This document shows positions 12,667 to 23,600 of a DNA stretch of 64,000 bases, piece by piece. The DNA is from Vigna angularis (lineage: Eukaryota; Streptophyta; Magnoliopsida; Fabales; Fabaceae): positions 12,556,888 through 12,620,887 of the forward strand of contig NC_068980.1 in assembly GCF_016808095.1 (NCBI RefSeq), given 5' to 3'. The position numbers and the translations under genes are program-made. Every line of letters starts with the position of its first letter. Position 1 is the stretch's first letter. The notes beneath the pieces were generated by a model. The model made no database searches. It had not been told where the DNA came from and worked only from the letters and a program-made list of their open reading frames with translations.

Positions 12667-13253
12667 CGAAAAGATTGGAAAAGGAAAGATGAGCTAAAGA
12701 ACTTGAGATTCTAAAATAAGTTTTGCTACAGAAAGGAAAAAGGACATTTTGTGATCTGCATATGAAATTATAGTGTACGTTTGTAACTTTAGTATATAAT
12801 TTGCTTAAATATAAAGATTATAATTCTAATCATTTAAAACCTTAGATAAATCAGTAATGAAATAAAATAATAGCTTGAAACATTTGAACTTTAAAAGTAA
12901 CAATAGTATTTTACTCTGTAAATATTTCCAGTACTAGTTCTTTTATGTTTAGGCCTCGTGACAACTGTACTATTATAATCTCTTAGTTTTTGTATAGCTT
13001 ATCAAACTCCTATAGAGTTAGACATATATATACAACTCTTCTCTCACCTATTGTAAGTTGGCTAATTCATTGTACCTGAGAATACGAAAACTCTTCTCTT
13101 AACTATTTTGTTTAACTAATACATTCGGAAAGATTTTCTACTTTGAAACCTCAACTACGTTTGCAAAGGCATTAGACAACATAGACAATAAAAAAAGAAG
13201 AAAAGTATTATAGGAGAGGCAAAATAAAATGGAAAACGTTTATTTTCTCGTAC

Positions 13254-13590
13254 CCAATCTGTAGCCGCCTGTAATGTGACATGATCACCCCATTCACCAC
13301 TCCTGGTACATCCACACAGAAAGCTATCAGTAAACACATAATCTAATGAAATCACATCAACAAAAATAACATAGCAAGATGAGAAATAAGAACATACTTT
13401 CTCATATTCAAATAATTATTATAACCCATGGGAAAAAGTTGAGCAAGTCTATCTTCCCAAGAGCAATTGCTCTGTAAACTGGGGTTTATCCCAAATTGTT
13501 CGTCATCTCTATCAATTGCAGATACTGCTCCAACCCAACTGAATGTTTTTCCTTCACCTTGCATCAGAGGAAATGGCTCTGTGCTATCTG
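13254..13590 (-). pseudogene. Captured OTU-type cysteine protease exons fused to a PICKLE-like exon
   Basis: Two exon-like blocks on the minus strand. The first (about 13590-13398) opens with DSTEPFPLMQGEGKTF, closely resembling the DUF1087-side segment of PICKLE/CHD3 proteins (EPLPLMEGEGKSF), then switches to an unrelated sequence containing FPMGYNNYLNMRK. The second (13302-13254) gives SGEWGDHVTLQAATDW, the signature OTU-domain block (SGEWGDHVTLQAAAD) of plant OTU deubiquitinases. The junction AAA|GTATGT...CAG|GAGTGG splices in frame, giving MRK-SGEWGDH. The OTU catalytic Cys block is absent, so no active enzyme is expected. The fusion point after GKTF is where a different donor gene was joined. 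Confidence 0.7.
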
Positions 13591-13680
13591 CTGTTAATAA
13601 ATTAAATATTAACATCACAAACAGATAATGAAGGCGCATCATATCAATACAAAAACCTAAAAATTAATTAAAAAATGACA

Positions 13681-14060
13681 CATACTATACGTTTTTATCT
13701 TATAAGGCCTTTTAGCAGTATTAGTTCCAGTTCCAATGGAATTTGAATCACCATCAGTAAGCTTTGCTTCATAATTATCATCAGAGCTAACATCTTCCAA
13801 TATTAATGATTAGCTATTAATATCAATAGTAAATCACAATATATCAATAGTAAATATTACTGCTTAGTTAGAAAATATAATAAAAGAAGCATAAATAAAT
13901 TAAAGAAAACAATGGCATAAATAATAGGATTAGATACCAGCTTCCGGTTACGCTTCCCTTTCCCATGGCATTAAACTCCTCAACTTTATGCTCTTATACT
14001 TGTCTCTTAACAACTCCTTCCAGCAATGTTTCTGCCATACTTCCATCAATTACAATGAAG
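13681..14060 (-). pseudogene. Captured PICKLE-like (CHD3 chromatin remodeller) exon fragments
   Basis: The minus strand near 14045-13940 reads, over two single-base frame losses, WKELLRDKY, EHKVEEFNAM and GKRNRKL, matching the PICKLE stretch YWEELLRDKYQEHKVEEFNALGKGKRNRK. After an apparent intron (about 13937-13798) comes EDVSSDDNYEAKLTDGDSNS and then AKRPYK, matching the acidic linker before the EPxPLMEGEG segment, which continues in the next block (13590). Order and intron-like spacing of the donor gene are kept, so the capture was of genomic DNA. Helicase and chromodomain parts are missing and the frame is broken. PICKLE represses embryonic traits in seedlings; this fragment cannot do that. 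Confidence 0.72.
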
Positions 14061-14265
14061 TTTTTAGATCCATATTAGTTTTAACCCCTGTCACCCAGTT
14101 AACTAATGAAATCAATAGTATTACCTTTAGTCCCACAGAGAAATATGATTGATCTTTGTCGTCAGTATTCATAGATATCACAGGTAGAAGTGTTGATAAA
14201 ACAATAGTCAAATCCTGCAACCAAAGATTCAGAGAGAAATGAAATAGTGTTGCACTTGCATACAT
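14050..14265 (-). pseudogene. Unidentified exon-like open frame in the Pack-CACTA element
   Basis: A 71-codon open frame upstream of the PICKLE-like exons on the same strand. It ends in YFSVGLK followed by GTAATAC, which could be a splice donor. I do not recognise it; it may be a third captured fragment or the first exon from the transposon itself. Confidence 0.3.
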
Positions 14266-15202
14266 ACATCATTGAAATGGTGATTCGTAAAGCATCAAGA
14301 AGATAAAATAAGAAATATGTCAGATGTTTTAGGTTAAATGTGATTTTTCACTGGAGAAATTTTACAAACACCTTACGGCTTAAAATATCATTTCAATTTC
14401 ACCAAAATACCCCAAAATGTCAAAATCCATTTGGGTCTCAGAATGCACCCAACTCAACACCCAACAAAATCACGTTTATGAATCTAAAAAATGGATCAAA
14501 CATTGCAAGAAAAAAAAAAGCACATGAGAAGGGATGACATATCAGAGAACGACGAAAGAAGTGTCCAAGGCAACCACTTTTTCCTCACTTCTGCAACAAG
14601 ATTTCTAGATGGAAAGGAGAAGTGGGGAACACTAATATTAGGATCTAAATGATGTTTTTTCACCCTTTATGCGTTTTCGGAAGATGCAAAATGCCAAATG
14701 AACCAACGGTGAAGACAAAACTAGGGTTAGGTGCATTTTCAGAAGATGCAAAATGCAAAATGAACTAGCGGTGAAGGCGAAATTAGGGTTGGGAATGAGA
14801 GAGTTATAGTGGAGAAGATGCAAAGGCGTGGCGAAGGAGAAAATGTTGTTGGGGAATGACAACCATAGTGGAGAAGATGGAAAACGAGACATGATAGGAA
14901 CTGTGGAGAAGATGGAAAAAATAGGGTTTTGAAAAGAGAGGCAAAGTGAAAATGATGGCACAAATTAAACATGAATAAAAAATTATTTACAAATTTAAGG
15001 CGTTTCACAAAGCAAGCGCGAATAATTTATTGAAAAAAAAAATAACTTCACTGCTACTATTCATAATTACAGCTTAAATTTTTTAATTAAAAAAAAAAAG
15101 TTAAAACATAGTTGTGGTTTATTATTGAAATCGTCAGAATTTTGGAAGGATTTTTCAGCTGCTAACAAAAAACCTCTCCTATAATATATAATTTTTGTAG
15201 TG

Positions 15203-16800
15203 AAACTATATACATTATATAATATTTTTATAGTTGTTTATATGTTTTGATCTCATATTTATTTATTAAGATAATATTTTTCTGAAAAATCACCACATCC
15301 AATATATCATATAAGTTTATAAGTTTATCATATAAATTTTATGGTTGTAAAAAATTTCAACTGAATACATAAAGCCAATATTTAATATGACAACTTCTTC
15401 AAAGAGCTAGTTATAACATTATCCTTTTAACAATTGAGATTAATGTGGCGTAAACCTAACCTTATCTTATTTCAATAGTTGGTCATTTCTTAAAGTTCAA
15501 ATAATGTGTTTTCTAATTAAGATCAAACCCATTGTAAACAAATAGAATTATTTCGTTCATTTTATTTAACGTGGTTCTCATTTTTCTATGCATTTAATTT
15601 GATTTATATTTTGGTAAATTTTACTCAATTGAATCTTTTTTTATGACATCATCTAAATTGTTAACTAAAGAGTATACAAGATGAACAATTCCTATGACGA
15701 TATGATATTTTATTTGAGGTGTGCGTTGTGACATGACTCCTCTCCACTTATTCACAAACGTTAGGGTTCCATGAACCCATGGTTGTTAGAGATGCCACTA
15801 CTGCCATCAATAACCCCAAAGAGGAGCTCGACAATCCTAGAGAAGTTCGACATCCCCAGAGAGAAGCTTAGTAACCCAGAAAGAAGCTCAACAACCCTAG
15901 AGAAATATTTTCAGTATATTGTGAAAAGACAATGATGAATGAAGAAGAAGAATGAAATCTGTAATGGTAAACAACGATGATGATAATGATTGAGTTTATT
16001 ATGAAAATGAAAAATGGAATGATGAATAAAGGGAATGGAAGCAGAAAGTCAAGATTGATGAGTGAAGTGTGTGAAAGATAAATGATTGTTGATAATGGAA
16101 AGGATTTGAGAAGTGATGGTTTTTGTGTGTGTGTTTTCTAAAAAAAAAAGTATTGATTGGGGAAGGGGTTGAAAATAATTTCAATGCAGGTTTAGGGATT
16201 GCATGTGCACAAGGGTTTTGCGATCTGCGTTCACAGCGGAGGACGAACAATGATTCCAAGTTTGACTATAAAAAGCTCAAGGTAGAACATAAGAAAAACA
16301 AGTGATTGTACTTGAAGAGGTTGTAAATTCTCAACCAACAAATATTGAGGTTATGTTGAGCTTGGATCAACAAATAGTTGTTAAAGTGAGTGTAAAACTT
16401 TTGTCTTTCAATATCGTTTGACTTCTCCCAATCTACTTCCCCATCCAAAATGTAGGATTTGGTAACTTGTTGTAAAGAGGTCTTCTAAATCAATTTCAAG
16501 ACATATCATCAAGTCTTGACATTGGCTCTTTATGGAATACAATGAACAAGACTGGTTTGGTAAGTGATCTCCTTTTTATCTTTGATGAAAAACATTAAGG
16601 TCTAAGGAAGTTTAGTTATACTAAAGTGATGATGTTTCAATCACATGCTATTATTTGTGACTAAAAAACAATTGTGGTGGAGGCTATAAAAAAAATAACA
16701 AAAGAAAGGAGTTAGAGTTCAAACTGTCTTAAAACCTAATAAATAAATGTCTTAAGTTCTTAACTTAACATATATGAAGAAATTGTTTCCATGAAGGCTA
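15203..16800. other. Intergenic, with a short tandem repeat near 15815-15905
   Basis: AT-rich. At about 15815-15905 a unit of roughly 24-26 bp with the pattern CC(C/T)AGAGA(A/G)AAGCTC(A/G)ACAA is repeated about four times imperfectly. No gene is recognised; frames at 15999-16448 have no domain. Confidence 0.45.
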
Positions 16801-16829
16801 AATAAAATAAAGTATAATAGCGGAGAGCT

Positions 16830-17126
16830 TTGAAAATCAAGTACAATTTAAAAAGGCTCAATATAAAGTGGTTATTTTTAAAGCTCATGTATCGTACAAA
16901 GAGAAAGTTATTAAGGTGGTTCAGGATCATGAAGCTGAGCTTCAAAAAGGTTGTAGATTACTGGTTCATTGAGCTTCTTAAACCTAAAAGGGACCTAATT
17001 GATGATACTTGTGAAGGGAAGGCATCAAAAGAGGTCCTTTACCAAGTCAAAGTCATCGACTTGGCAATTAATCTAAAAGACTTTAATATTGAAAAAGTTA
17101 TAGTAGATGGACTGTTAGTAGATTAA
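16830..17126 (+). pseudogene. Unrecognised open frame, probably retroelement-derived
   Basis: A 98-codon frame, rich in Lys and Leu, containing VVDYWFIELLKPKRDLIDD and ending IEKVIVDGLLVD. It has no start context or introns that suggest a host gene, and lies just before a minisatellite and a decayed gypsy element. I recall similar stretches in legume retrotransposon proteins but cannot name the domain. Treat as unknown. Confidence 0.3.
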
Positions 17127-17194
17127 CAAACATTTTCTATTACTCGTGTCATTTTTTTACATTGTTTATACCATGAATAAAATATGTCTCGATA

Positions 17195-17750
17195 TTTGGC
17201 CTAAGTCGGTTTGACTAATCCTTAGGCATGGGCAAACTAGTGACGACCTTTGACTCGGGAAGATCCATCTTGACCCTCAATCTGGGTTAACATATCTCAA
17301 TATTTTGCCTAGATCATCCTGTGTCAATCTTTAGTTCGAGATAGACTATGTTGACCTTTGGCCCACGTAAGCAATCTCTACTTTTGGCTCAGAACGCCCT
17401 GTATCAACTTAGGCCTCGGTCAGCCTATCTTGGCTTTAGGCCAGAACTGGCCCATCTCTACCTTCTTCTCGTTTCGGCCTATCTCGACCTTAGACTCATA
17501 ATGACACGTCTCAACCTTTGGCTTGGGTTAGCCTACCTCAACCTTTGGCTTGGGTCAGCCCATCTCAACCTTCTGCCCTGGTCAATTTGTTTCAACCTTT
17601 GTCTTGAGCCAACCTATCTTAACATTCGACTCGGGCTGACTCATCTTTACATTACGCATGAGCCAACTCGTCTTGACATTCAACAAGGGTCAACCCATCT
17701 TGACCTTAAATTTGAGGCGACTTAACTCAACCTTTAACCCAAGATGAATG
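17195..17750 (+). repeat. 27-bp minisatellite, about 20 imperfect copies
   Basis: The unit is close to CTCAACCTTTGGCTTGGGTC followed by AGCCCAT, 27 bp. In the best part (17515-17750) nine consecutive units are exactly 27 bp long, with variation mostly in the middle; toward the left the units are more diverged. Because 27 is a multiple of three, the array keeps one open frame (17348-17725) coding a 9-residue repeat such as AYLNLWLGS. No start context or homology supports a real protein. Confidence 0.85.
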
Positions 17751-18065
17751 TGTTTAGGAGTTTTATTAAAGTCTTGTAGTAAGGTCAAACCCACTTTGAC
17801 CCTAACCCAAACCCACTTTAAGAGGGGGTTTTGGCGGTTAGAACTTTTTTTGGCTCACTCATTTGGTGGCTCTATAAAACGGAGTTTATTTAGGAGTTAT
17901 TTAAAAGGAAACCTCTAGTAATAGTATATCGTAAGTATGCAATTTGTTGCATAGTTGGTTGTTTTTGCATTTCAGAGACATGATAATTTATATCATGCTC
18001 ATGTAATTCGATGGTTAGTTAGTCGCTTATGTTTTTACTAATATAATTATGTAATTATATTCATA

Positions 18066-18068
<3 letters not shown>

Positions 18069-18101
<33 letters not shown>
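18069..18101. repeat. (TA)n microsatellite
   Basis: Short uninterrupted TA tract of about 33 bp. Confidence 0.85.
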
Positions 18102-18105
<4 letters not shown>

Positions 18106-18325
18106 GTTCATATCTAATCACTTATACATTTATAAGATGGAACATTCTATGATATAAAATGAGATAAGTATAAAAGATTTAAATACCTTAGAATTGTGTT
18201 TCCTAATACAAGTATTATGCTTTTAATTACTTTTTTAAAAAACTTTTGAACGTCAAATATTCTTATTAGAAATATGAATAACGAAACAGAAAGAAAAAAA
18301 AGATTAAAATTACCGCAAACAAACT

Positions 18326-18445
18326 ATTAGAAATCTCACATCGACTAGAGGTAAGACCAATTTATAGTATATAAGTGAGTGCAAACCTTACCTTACAAAC
18401 CGATTTTGTGGGGTTAAGTTAAGCTTAAAATTCATTTCTTGTTAT
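18326..18445 (+). repeat. Short dispersed repeat, TRIM-LTR-like
   Basis: Contains TCTCACATCGACTAGAG, TATAAGTGAGTGCAAACC and CCGATTTTGTGGGGTTAAGT, a block I recall as very common in legume genomes. A diverged inverse-orientation copy is at about 44555-44795. It is likely one LTR of a terminal-repeat retrotransposon in miniature; family identity is inference. Confidence 0.5.
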
Positions 18446-19249
18446 TGAGAATGAACAACATTTCACACAACACGTCACGTTCAAATGATAAAAATAATGC
18501 ATTTTCACCTACTTTTTACAAGACATAGCATTTTTTAGACATTTTAATTTAAAATAGTGATAGCCAAATAGTTTTATTATTGTGACACTGATTAAAACTT
18601 CTCATTACAAACTTTAAATTATAAAATTCAAATTATTAGTTACAAATAAATAATAACATATTACATTATCATTTAATAAGCTCAAATAAAAAGAAAACTA
18701 TTATTAAACACTTTTGATATTATTAGAAAAAAAAATCTCAAACTCAATTAGTTTTAAATATTGAGTTTTAATTGAATTTATATCACATTATATTTTATTA
18801 AAACACTAAAAGTAAATATAAATTAATGTTAAGTTAATTTTATAAACATAAAAATGTTCAGAAAATATAAAATTATTTTTAAATTATTTTATTAAATAAA
18901 TATTTGTATTAATATCATATTAACCAACATTAACTAAAATAAATAATTTAACGTTGACTTAATGGAAATTGTATTATATGTATTGTTTGATGCACACTAA
19001 TCGAAATAACATGATCGATTCAAGAATGGAGGAAATCGATCGGTCTTGATCAAAATAAACTAATTATTTAATTAACCTAAACAAGTTAGTAGTCATGTTT
19101 AAAATGAATTAGATCGTGATTAGACTGACCTTATTAAAAATTTATGGAGAAAACTATACATACAAGACAAATGGATGGTTGTTGGAACTTTTATTACGCA
19201 TTTATTATAGCTTTAACCGCTTAACCGACAAACTTGAGTTGACTTAAGC

Positions 19250-21848
19250 ATCGAAGTATCTTCAGCAGGTACACATGACCAGTTGCAAAACAAATTATTC
19301 GAGCAGGAAGAGGACAACTAAGGAGTAAGCGACAAGAAAATTGTTTTAAGTGGACGTTCAACCCTTCACACGAAGCATTTTGACGCCCATCGTGGAGTCG
19401 AGTGAAAACGTTTGAAGCTGACATGGTAACCCTTAGGAATATGGTGAGCAACATTGTAGTAGATGAAGTTGTTCATGATCAAAAGAACCCACTGGAGAGG
19501 ATGTGATGGATGTAAAGGCAAATGGACAAGATGTAAAGGAAATATGAAAAAGAAACAAAGGCATTGCGAATCGAGAATGAGATCATCCGGCAGGAGAGGG
19601 GTGGTAAACGTCTTGTGCCCTTCACCCCAACTCTTTAAGGACTAGCTAAAAAACCTTGTGATGAGCCAGACCGAATACTCCAAGCGAGTAGCTTTGACGT
19701 AAGTAAGGACCACCATCATTTGGTCGCAACTATCAATATGGTCGGTTTGTTGTCATTCATTACAAGGACCATGGAGACCCATTTACCCAATAATTGGAGG
19801 ATCTAGTAGTCGACAAATACATTGGATCTACTGACCCAAACAATAACATCCAATTTTTTGTGAACCAAATGGCATTATATACAACGTGTAATGCCATTTT
19901 GTGAAGGGGTTTTTTCACTTCTCTAGAGGGGGAAACCATGGCTTGGTTCTCACTGTTGTCGACCAACTTGAAATATTGTTTTGTGACCATCTGAGGGAGA
20001 TTTAGAGCTCAGTTAGAAATAAGTTAACCACATCACTTGACATCGATCACTTTGGTCAATGTTTGGTAAAAGAAAGAGAAGACCTTTCAGGCCTTCATGG
20101 AAAGGTTCAGGAAGGTGTCTTTGCAAATTTGAAACCTCAACTAAGAACATGGAAGAGTTGAGGCAAAGATTGACCCAGTACATGCAGGTGGAGGATATGA
20201 GGGTTTTCCACAAGAAAATGCGTGAAGAATCATCATGAGGAGAAAAAAAGGAGGCAAACAAGAAACTGTTCAGGGTAAATAAAGATTGAAGGGTCCCCAC
20301 TTCAACAATTACACCCTGTTATGTGTGCCTCAAGCCAAAATCTTGGAAGAGAAACTTAGTGGTGACTTATTGCCCTCACCTACAGAGAAGTCGACTCCCT
20401 CCAATGTTGATGGATCACATACTTCCTTTATCACCAAAGCCTAGTTCATACCATAAAAGAGTGTTCAATCCTAAGGAATAAAATCAAAAAGCTCATGAGA
20501 TTTGACCACCTGAGGCAATTTGTAAAGAAAGATTGCTCAAAAAGAAGTCCACCTTACTAGTGGATTCTAACGCATAGTCTCATAAGAATAAACCATGGAA
20601 CCAGGCGATAAGAGAGTTAACTAGGAATAGAAGTCATAGTAGGAGTAGAAACATAGACCACCCTCTAAGGGCCTATATAAACAACACCTCAAATGGATTT
20701 GTGAAAGGTGGTTCATGTCATTCGATGCAAAAGAGACATGTTTGCACCCTTGGTCATCTCGATCGAGCTTGCTAAGTATGGAGTCAGCAAAGTTTCAGTT
20801 GATCAGTTCAACATCCTGAATTAGAAGACCTTTCGAAAAATGGATATCTCTGAAAATTTATTTATGCCTTATAACGAGCAAATTGTGGAATATTTTGGAG
20901 AACGGATTGACACGCATGGATACTCTGACCTTAAGACTCATATAGGTTAAGGGAGGGATAATCGATAAGTATGTGTACAATATTTGATGGGTTGTTGTGC
21001 TTAAACGTGTTCGGGGCCATAGTGTCCATGCTACACTTAGTCATGAAGTTTTCATCCAACACGGGCCAAATCTTCACAGTGTATGTAGATCAAAAGGTAA
21101 CCCAAGAATGTTACACTGGAAGCCTGAAGGTGACACCAGACTAGCCCCCTTGGAAGGCTTTTCGATTGGAGGTGGCATGGTTGATCTAGTCCCTAAAATG
21201 AATGTATGAAGTCATTAGGAGAGACTAAGAGTTTGGAGATAGGTCGATAAGATGATCAAGTTACTAAGTTGAGTAGTGACTTGAGCAAGGAACAAGAGCA
21301 AATATTATAGATTATGCTCTTAAAAATAAATATATGTTTTCTTGGATGTCGACAAACATGCCTGGAATTCACAAGGGAGTTTTATCCCTCAAGTTGGTAA
21401 TTTTGAAGGAGGTCCAACTGGTTGTACAGGAGAACCACAAGTTGTGAGAGGAGAGGAGTAAAACTACTTAAGTTCAGATCAAGAAGCTTCCTGAAGCAGG
21501 ATTCATTCAGGAGGTCAAGTATACTACTTAGCTTTCCAACGTGGTCCTCGTGAAGAAGTTGAGCGGTTAATGAAGAGTGTGCATCGACTTCACCGATTTG
21601 AACAAAGGATGCCCTAAGGATGCGTACCCTCTTCCTAGTATCATCAAGTAGTTGATGACGCATCAGGCCACCAGGTGCTAGGCATATTGGATGCTTATTT
21701 GAGATATATCCCAATCCCTATTTACCACCCGAACAAGGAGAATATTGCGTTCATCACCGAGCGGGTTGGAGAACAAATTATCTGAATAAGAAGAGGATAA
21801 CTGAGGAGTAGACGACAAGGAAATTGTTTTAAGTGGACACTTGACCCC
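19250..21848 (+). mobile_element. Internally deleted Ty3/gypsy retrotransposon remnant
   Basis: The plus strand holds, in order and with many stops and frameshifts: a post-LTR segment (about 19380-19400, TGACGCCCATCGTGGAG); a gag end with TIKECSILRNKIKKLMRF and HLRQFVK (about 20450-20530); a protease-side region with NEQIVEYFGERIDTHGYSDL (about 20875-20935); and a reverse-transcriptase N-terminus with LPEAGFIQEVKY, NVVLVKKLSG and VCIDFTDLNKGCPKDAYPLP (about 21490-21650), then ENIAFITE (about 21740). At about 21760 the RT stops abruptly and joins a sequence repeated from 19289-19364 (AAATTGTTTTAAGTGGAC), presumably the LTR end. RNase H and integrase are lost. RT wording fits the Ty3/gypsy family. 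Confidence 0.78.
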
Positions 21849-21891
21849 ACACCCAAAATAAAAACTAACTAAAATAAATATTGAAAACAAA

Positions 21892-23072
21892 CACTAGTGC
21901 AGAAAGGGCTTTAGACGTCCGTTATTTTGGGCTTTTAATGTCAGATCTTGATCCCACGTCTTTACGGGTGACGTTAATGGGACGTCAGACTCTAAAAGGT
22001 GTCAGATTACACCAAAATCGACGTCCAAGGGCACTATAAACGTTGGACATGGCATTAATCGACGTCTAAGGGCATTATAGACGTTAGTTAATGCCTTTAA
22101 TCGACGTCTAAGGGCACTATAGAAGTCGGACATGGCATTAACCGACGTCTACTACAGCTCGTGTCTTTGGGTAGCGTAGTAGCACCTTCTTCCTTTGCTA
22201 GTTTCGTCATAGAAAAGGTTGCGTCTTTTGGACCTCTTCTGGCATTTCAACCAAAAAACAAATATGGGTCCTTGCCTAGTTCCATTCCAACAGGCAATGA
22301 AAACGAATACGGTGACTTGAGAACTAGGCAAGGACCCAGGTTCGGTTTTGGGTTGAAACGCTATAAGACATCCAAAAGACGCAAGCTTTTCTTACGAGAA
22401 AACTAGCAAAGGAAGAATGTGTTACTACGCTACCCAAAGACACGAGAAAAACTGCACCAAAACACAACAAAAACTCATTTTAATCGGTTCAAATGGAAGA
22501 TAATCAATCAAAGACTAATTTAATCGGAGTAAAAGTAAGTTTAAACGGTTCAAAAGAGATAAAACGCACCTGGAAATGCAATGCCGCGGAGAGAAAAGGC
22601 GAGGAGAAAGACGATGAAGTGTGCGTAACCGCGGGTCCGCGATTTCTGATTTAACAGGAATCTAGATGTCGGTGCCCCAGTGCTCGACGTCTATTCTCGA
22701 CTAGACGTCGGGGACCTCACTAATATGACGTCCATTCGATTTAAAAATTAATATTGGTGGTGTATATAGACGTCGGATGTGGCGGGATTCTGACGCATAC
22801 AAACGTCGGTTAGGAGGGTGCCCGACGTATAGGTTAACTTTTCACCTACCCTGTCAGTCATATAGATGTTGGACTGGCGGGATCCGACGTCTATATGGCG
22901 GAAAAAAATGATTTTTCAGCTACCTGTCAGACATATAGACGTCACTTAGGAAGGGCCCCGATGTTTATATGCCAAACTTATTTACGAATATGTCACCGGT
23001 CAATAATTTACGTTGGTTATTTTGTGGTCCGACGTCTACGAGGTGAGGTTAAAAGCCAATTTTGCACTAATG
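21892..23072. mobile_element. Non-autonomous CACTA element, copy 2 of the GACGTC family (1181 bp)
   Basis: Left end CACTAGTGCAGAAAGGGC; right end reads GCACTAATG, a slightly decayed inverse of it; target duplication AAA at 21889-21891 and 23073-23075. It has numerous TAGACGTC(G)G motifs in both orientations and closely matches copy 1 (11147-12140) over both ends and part of the middle. It differs by carrying a long inverted repeat at 22158-22446. It sits at the end of the gypsy remnant, and a roughly 60-bp flanking sequence (TTAAGTGGAC...CTAACTAA) occurs on both sides (about 21830-21885 and 23080-23140). Confidence 0.87.
22158..22446. repeat. Long inverted repeat (about 125-bp arms, 38-bp loop)
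   Basis: Left arm 22158-22282 starts CTCGTGTCTTTGGGTAGCGT and ends CTTGCCTAGTTC; right arm 22321-22446 starts GAACTAGGCAAG and ends with the complement, CTACCCAAAGACACGAG. Outer and inner ends of the arms are nearly perfect, the middle is more diverged (roughly 85% by eye). Copy 1 has only one arm. A transcript through this would fold into a long hairpin. Confidence 0.85.
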
Positions 23073-23139
23073 AAATAAGGATTTAAGTGGACGCTTGACC
23101 CCACACCCAAAACAAAAACTAACTAATATAAAAATTGTA

Positions 23140-23600
23140 AACGAATAAGGATGCACTTATGTTTAGATATTTATATTTATTTAACACTCACGCACGCACA
23201 CATACATATACATATACATATATCATTACACTAATTTTTTTCATTAACATTCATAAATCTTTTAACACTCATCTTTTTTATTAGTATTTATCTCTTTTAC
23301 CCGCATTTATCTCTTTCTTTCACACTCATATTTTTTATCCACATTATTCTCTTCATCTTCTTCATTCACATTTATCTCCTTCATTAACATTTATCTTTTT
23401 CATTCACATTCATCTTCTTCATCTACACTCATTTCTTTCATTCACTATAATTTTTTTTTCTATTTTTTTGTTTATATTATTTGAACATGTAAGTACTATA
23501 CGATTTTTGTTTAAGTTACTGTCATTAGCGTCAACCAAACTTACAGTAAATTAAATTAACAATAGAAATAGATTTTATTTAGTTGACGCTAAATTAATTG
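23140..23600. repeat. Pyrimidine-rich imperfect repeat (TTCATTCACATTCATCTT type)
   Basis: About 12 imperfect copies of a 15-20-bp unit with core CA(T/C)T(C/T)ATCT(C/T)TTTCAT lie at 23220-23450, followed by TTTATATTATTTGAA and a GTTGACGCTAA motif. A related block with the same order is at about 30370-30660, so this is probably part of a dispersed transposon family that I cannot name. Confidence 0.5.

Larger units (their letters stand above)
10907..15202 (-). mobile_element. Pack-CACTA transposon carrying host gene fragments
   Basis: Starts CACTACAAAAATT (10907) and ends AATTTTTGTAGTG (15202), exact 13-bp terminal inverted repeats of the CACTA (En/Spm) type, flanked by the 3-bp target duplication AAA (10904-10906 and 15203-15205). 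The subterminal part has repeated GCTATTTGC(G/A)GGGGTTT and AATCGTC-type units. No transposase is visible. Instead, the minus strand between about 13254 and 14265 has exon-like segments of host genes. A second CACTA element (11147-12140) is inserted near the left end with its own target duplication, so this element is the older. Without that insertion it is about 3.3 kb. Transcription of the captured exons would start from the right side. Confidence 0.8.

Noticed and set aside
13352..13642. 96-aa protein with a hydrophobic N-terminus (signal peptide-like)
   Set aside because: The hydrophobic beginning and end are intron sequence; the coding-like core is the captured exon at about 13590-13398.
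17348..17725. 125-codon frame as a real repeat protein
   Set aside because: Entirely explained by the 27-bp minisatellite; no start context or flanking gene structure.
17195..17750. CRISPR-like regular repeat spacing
   Set aside because: Units are contiguous without spacers and the DNA is from a plant; it is a minisatellite.
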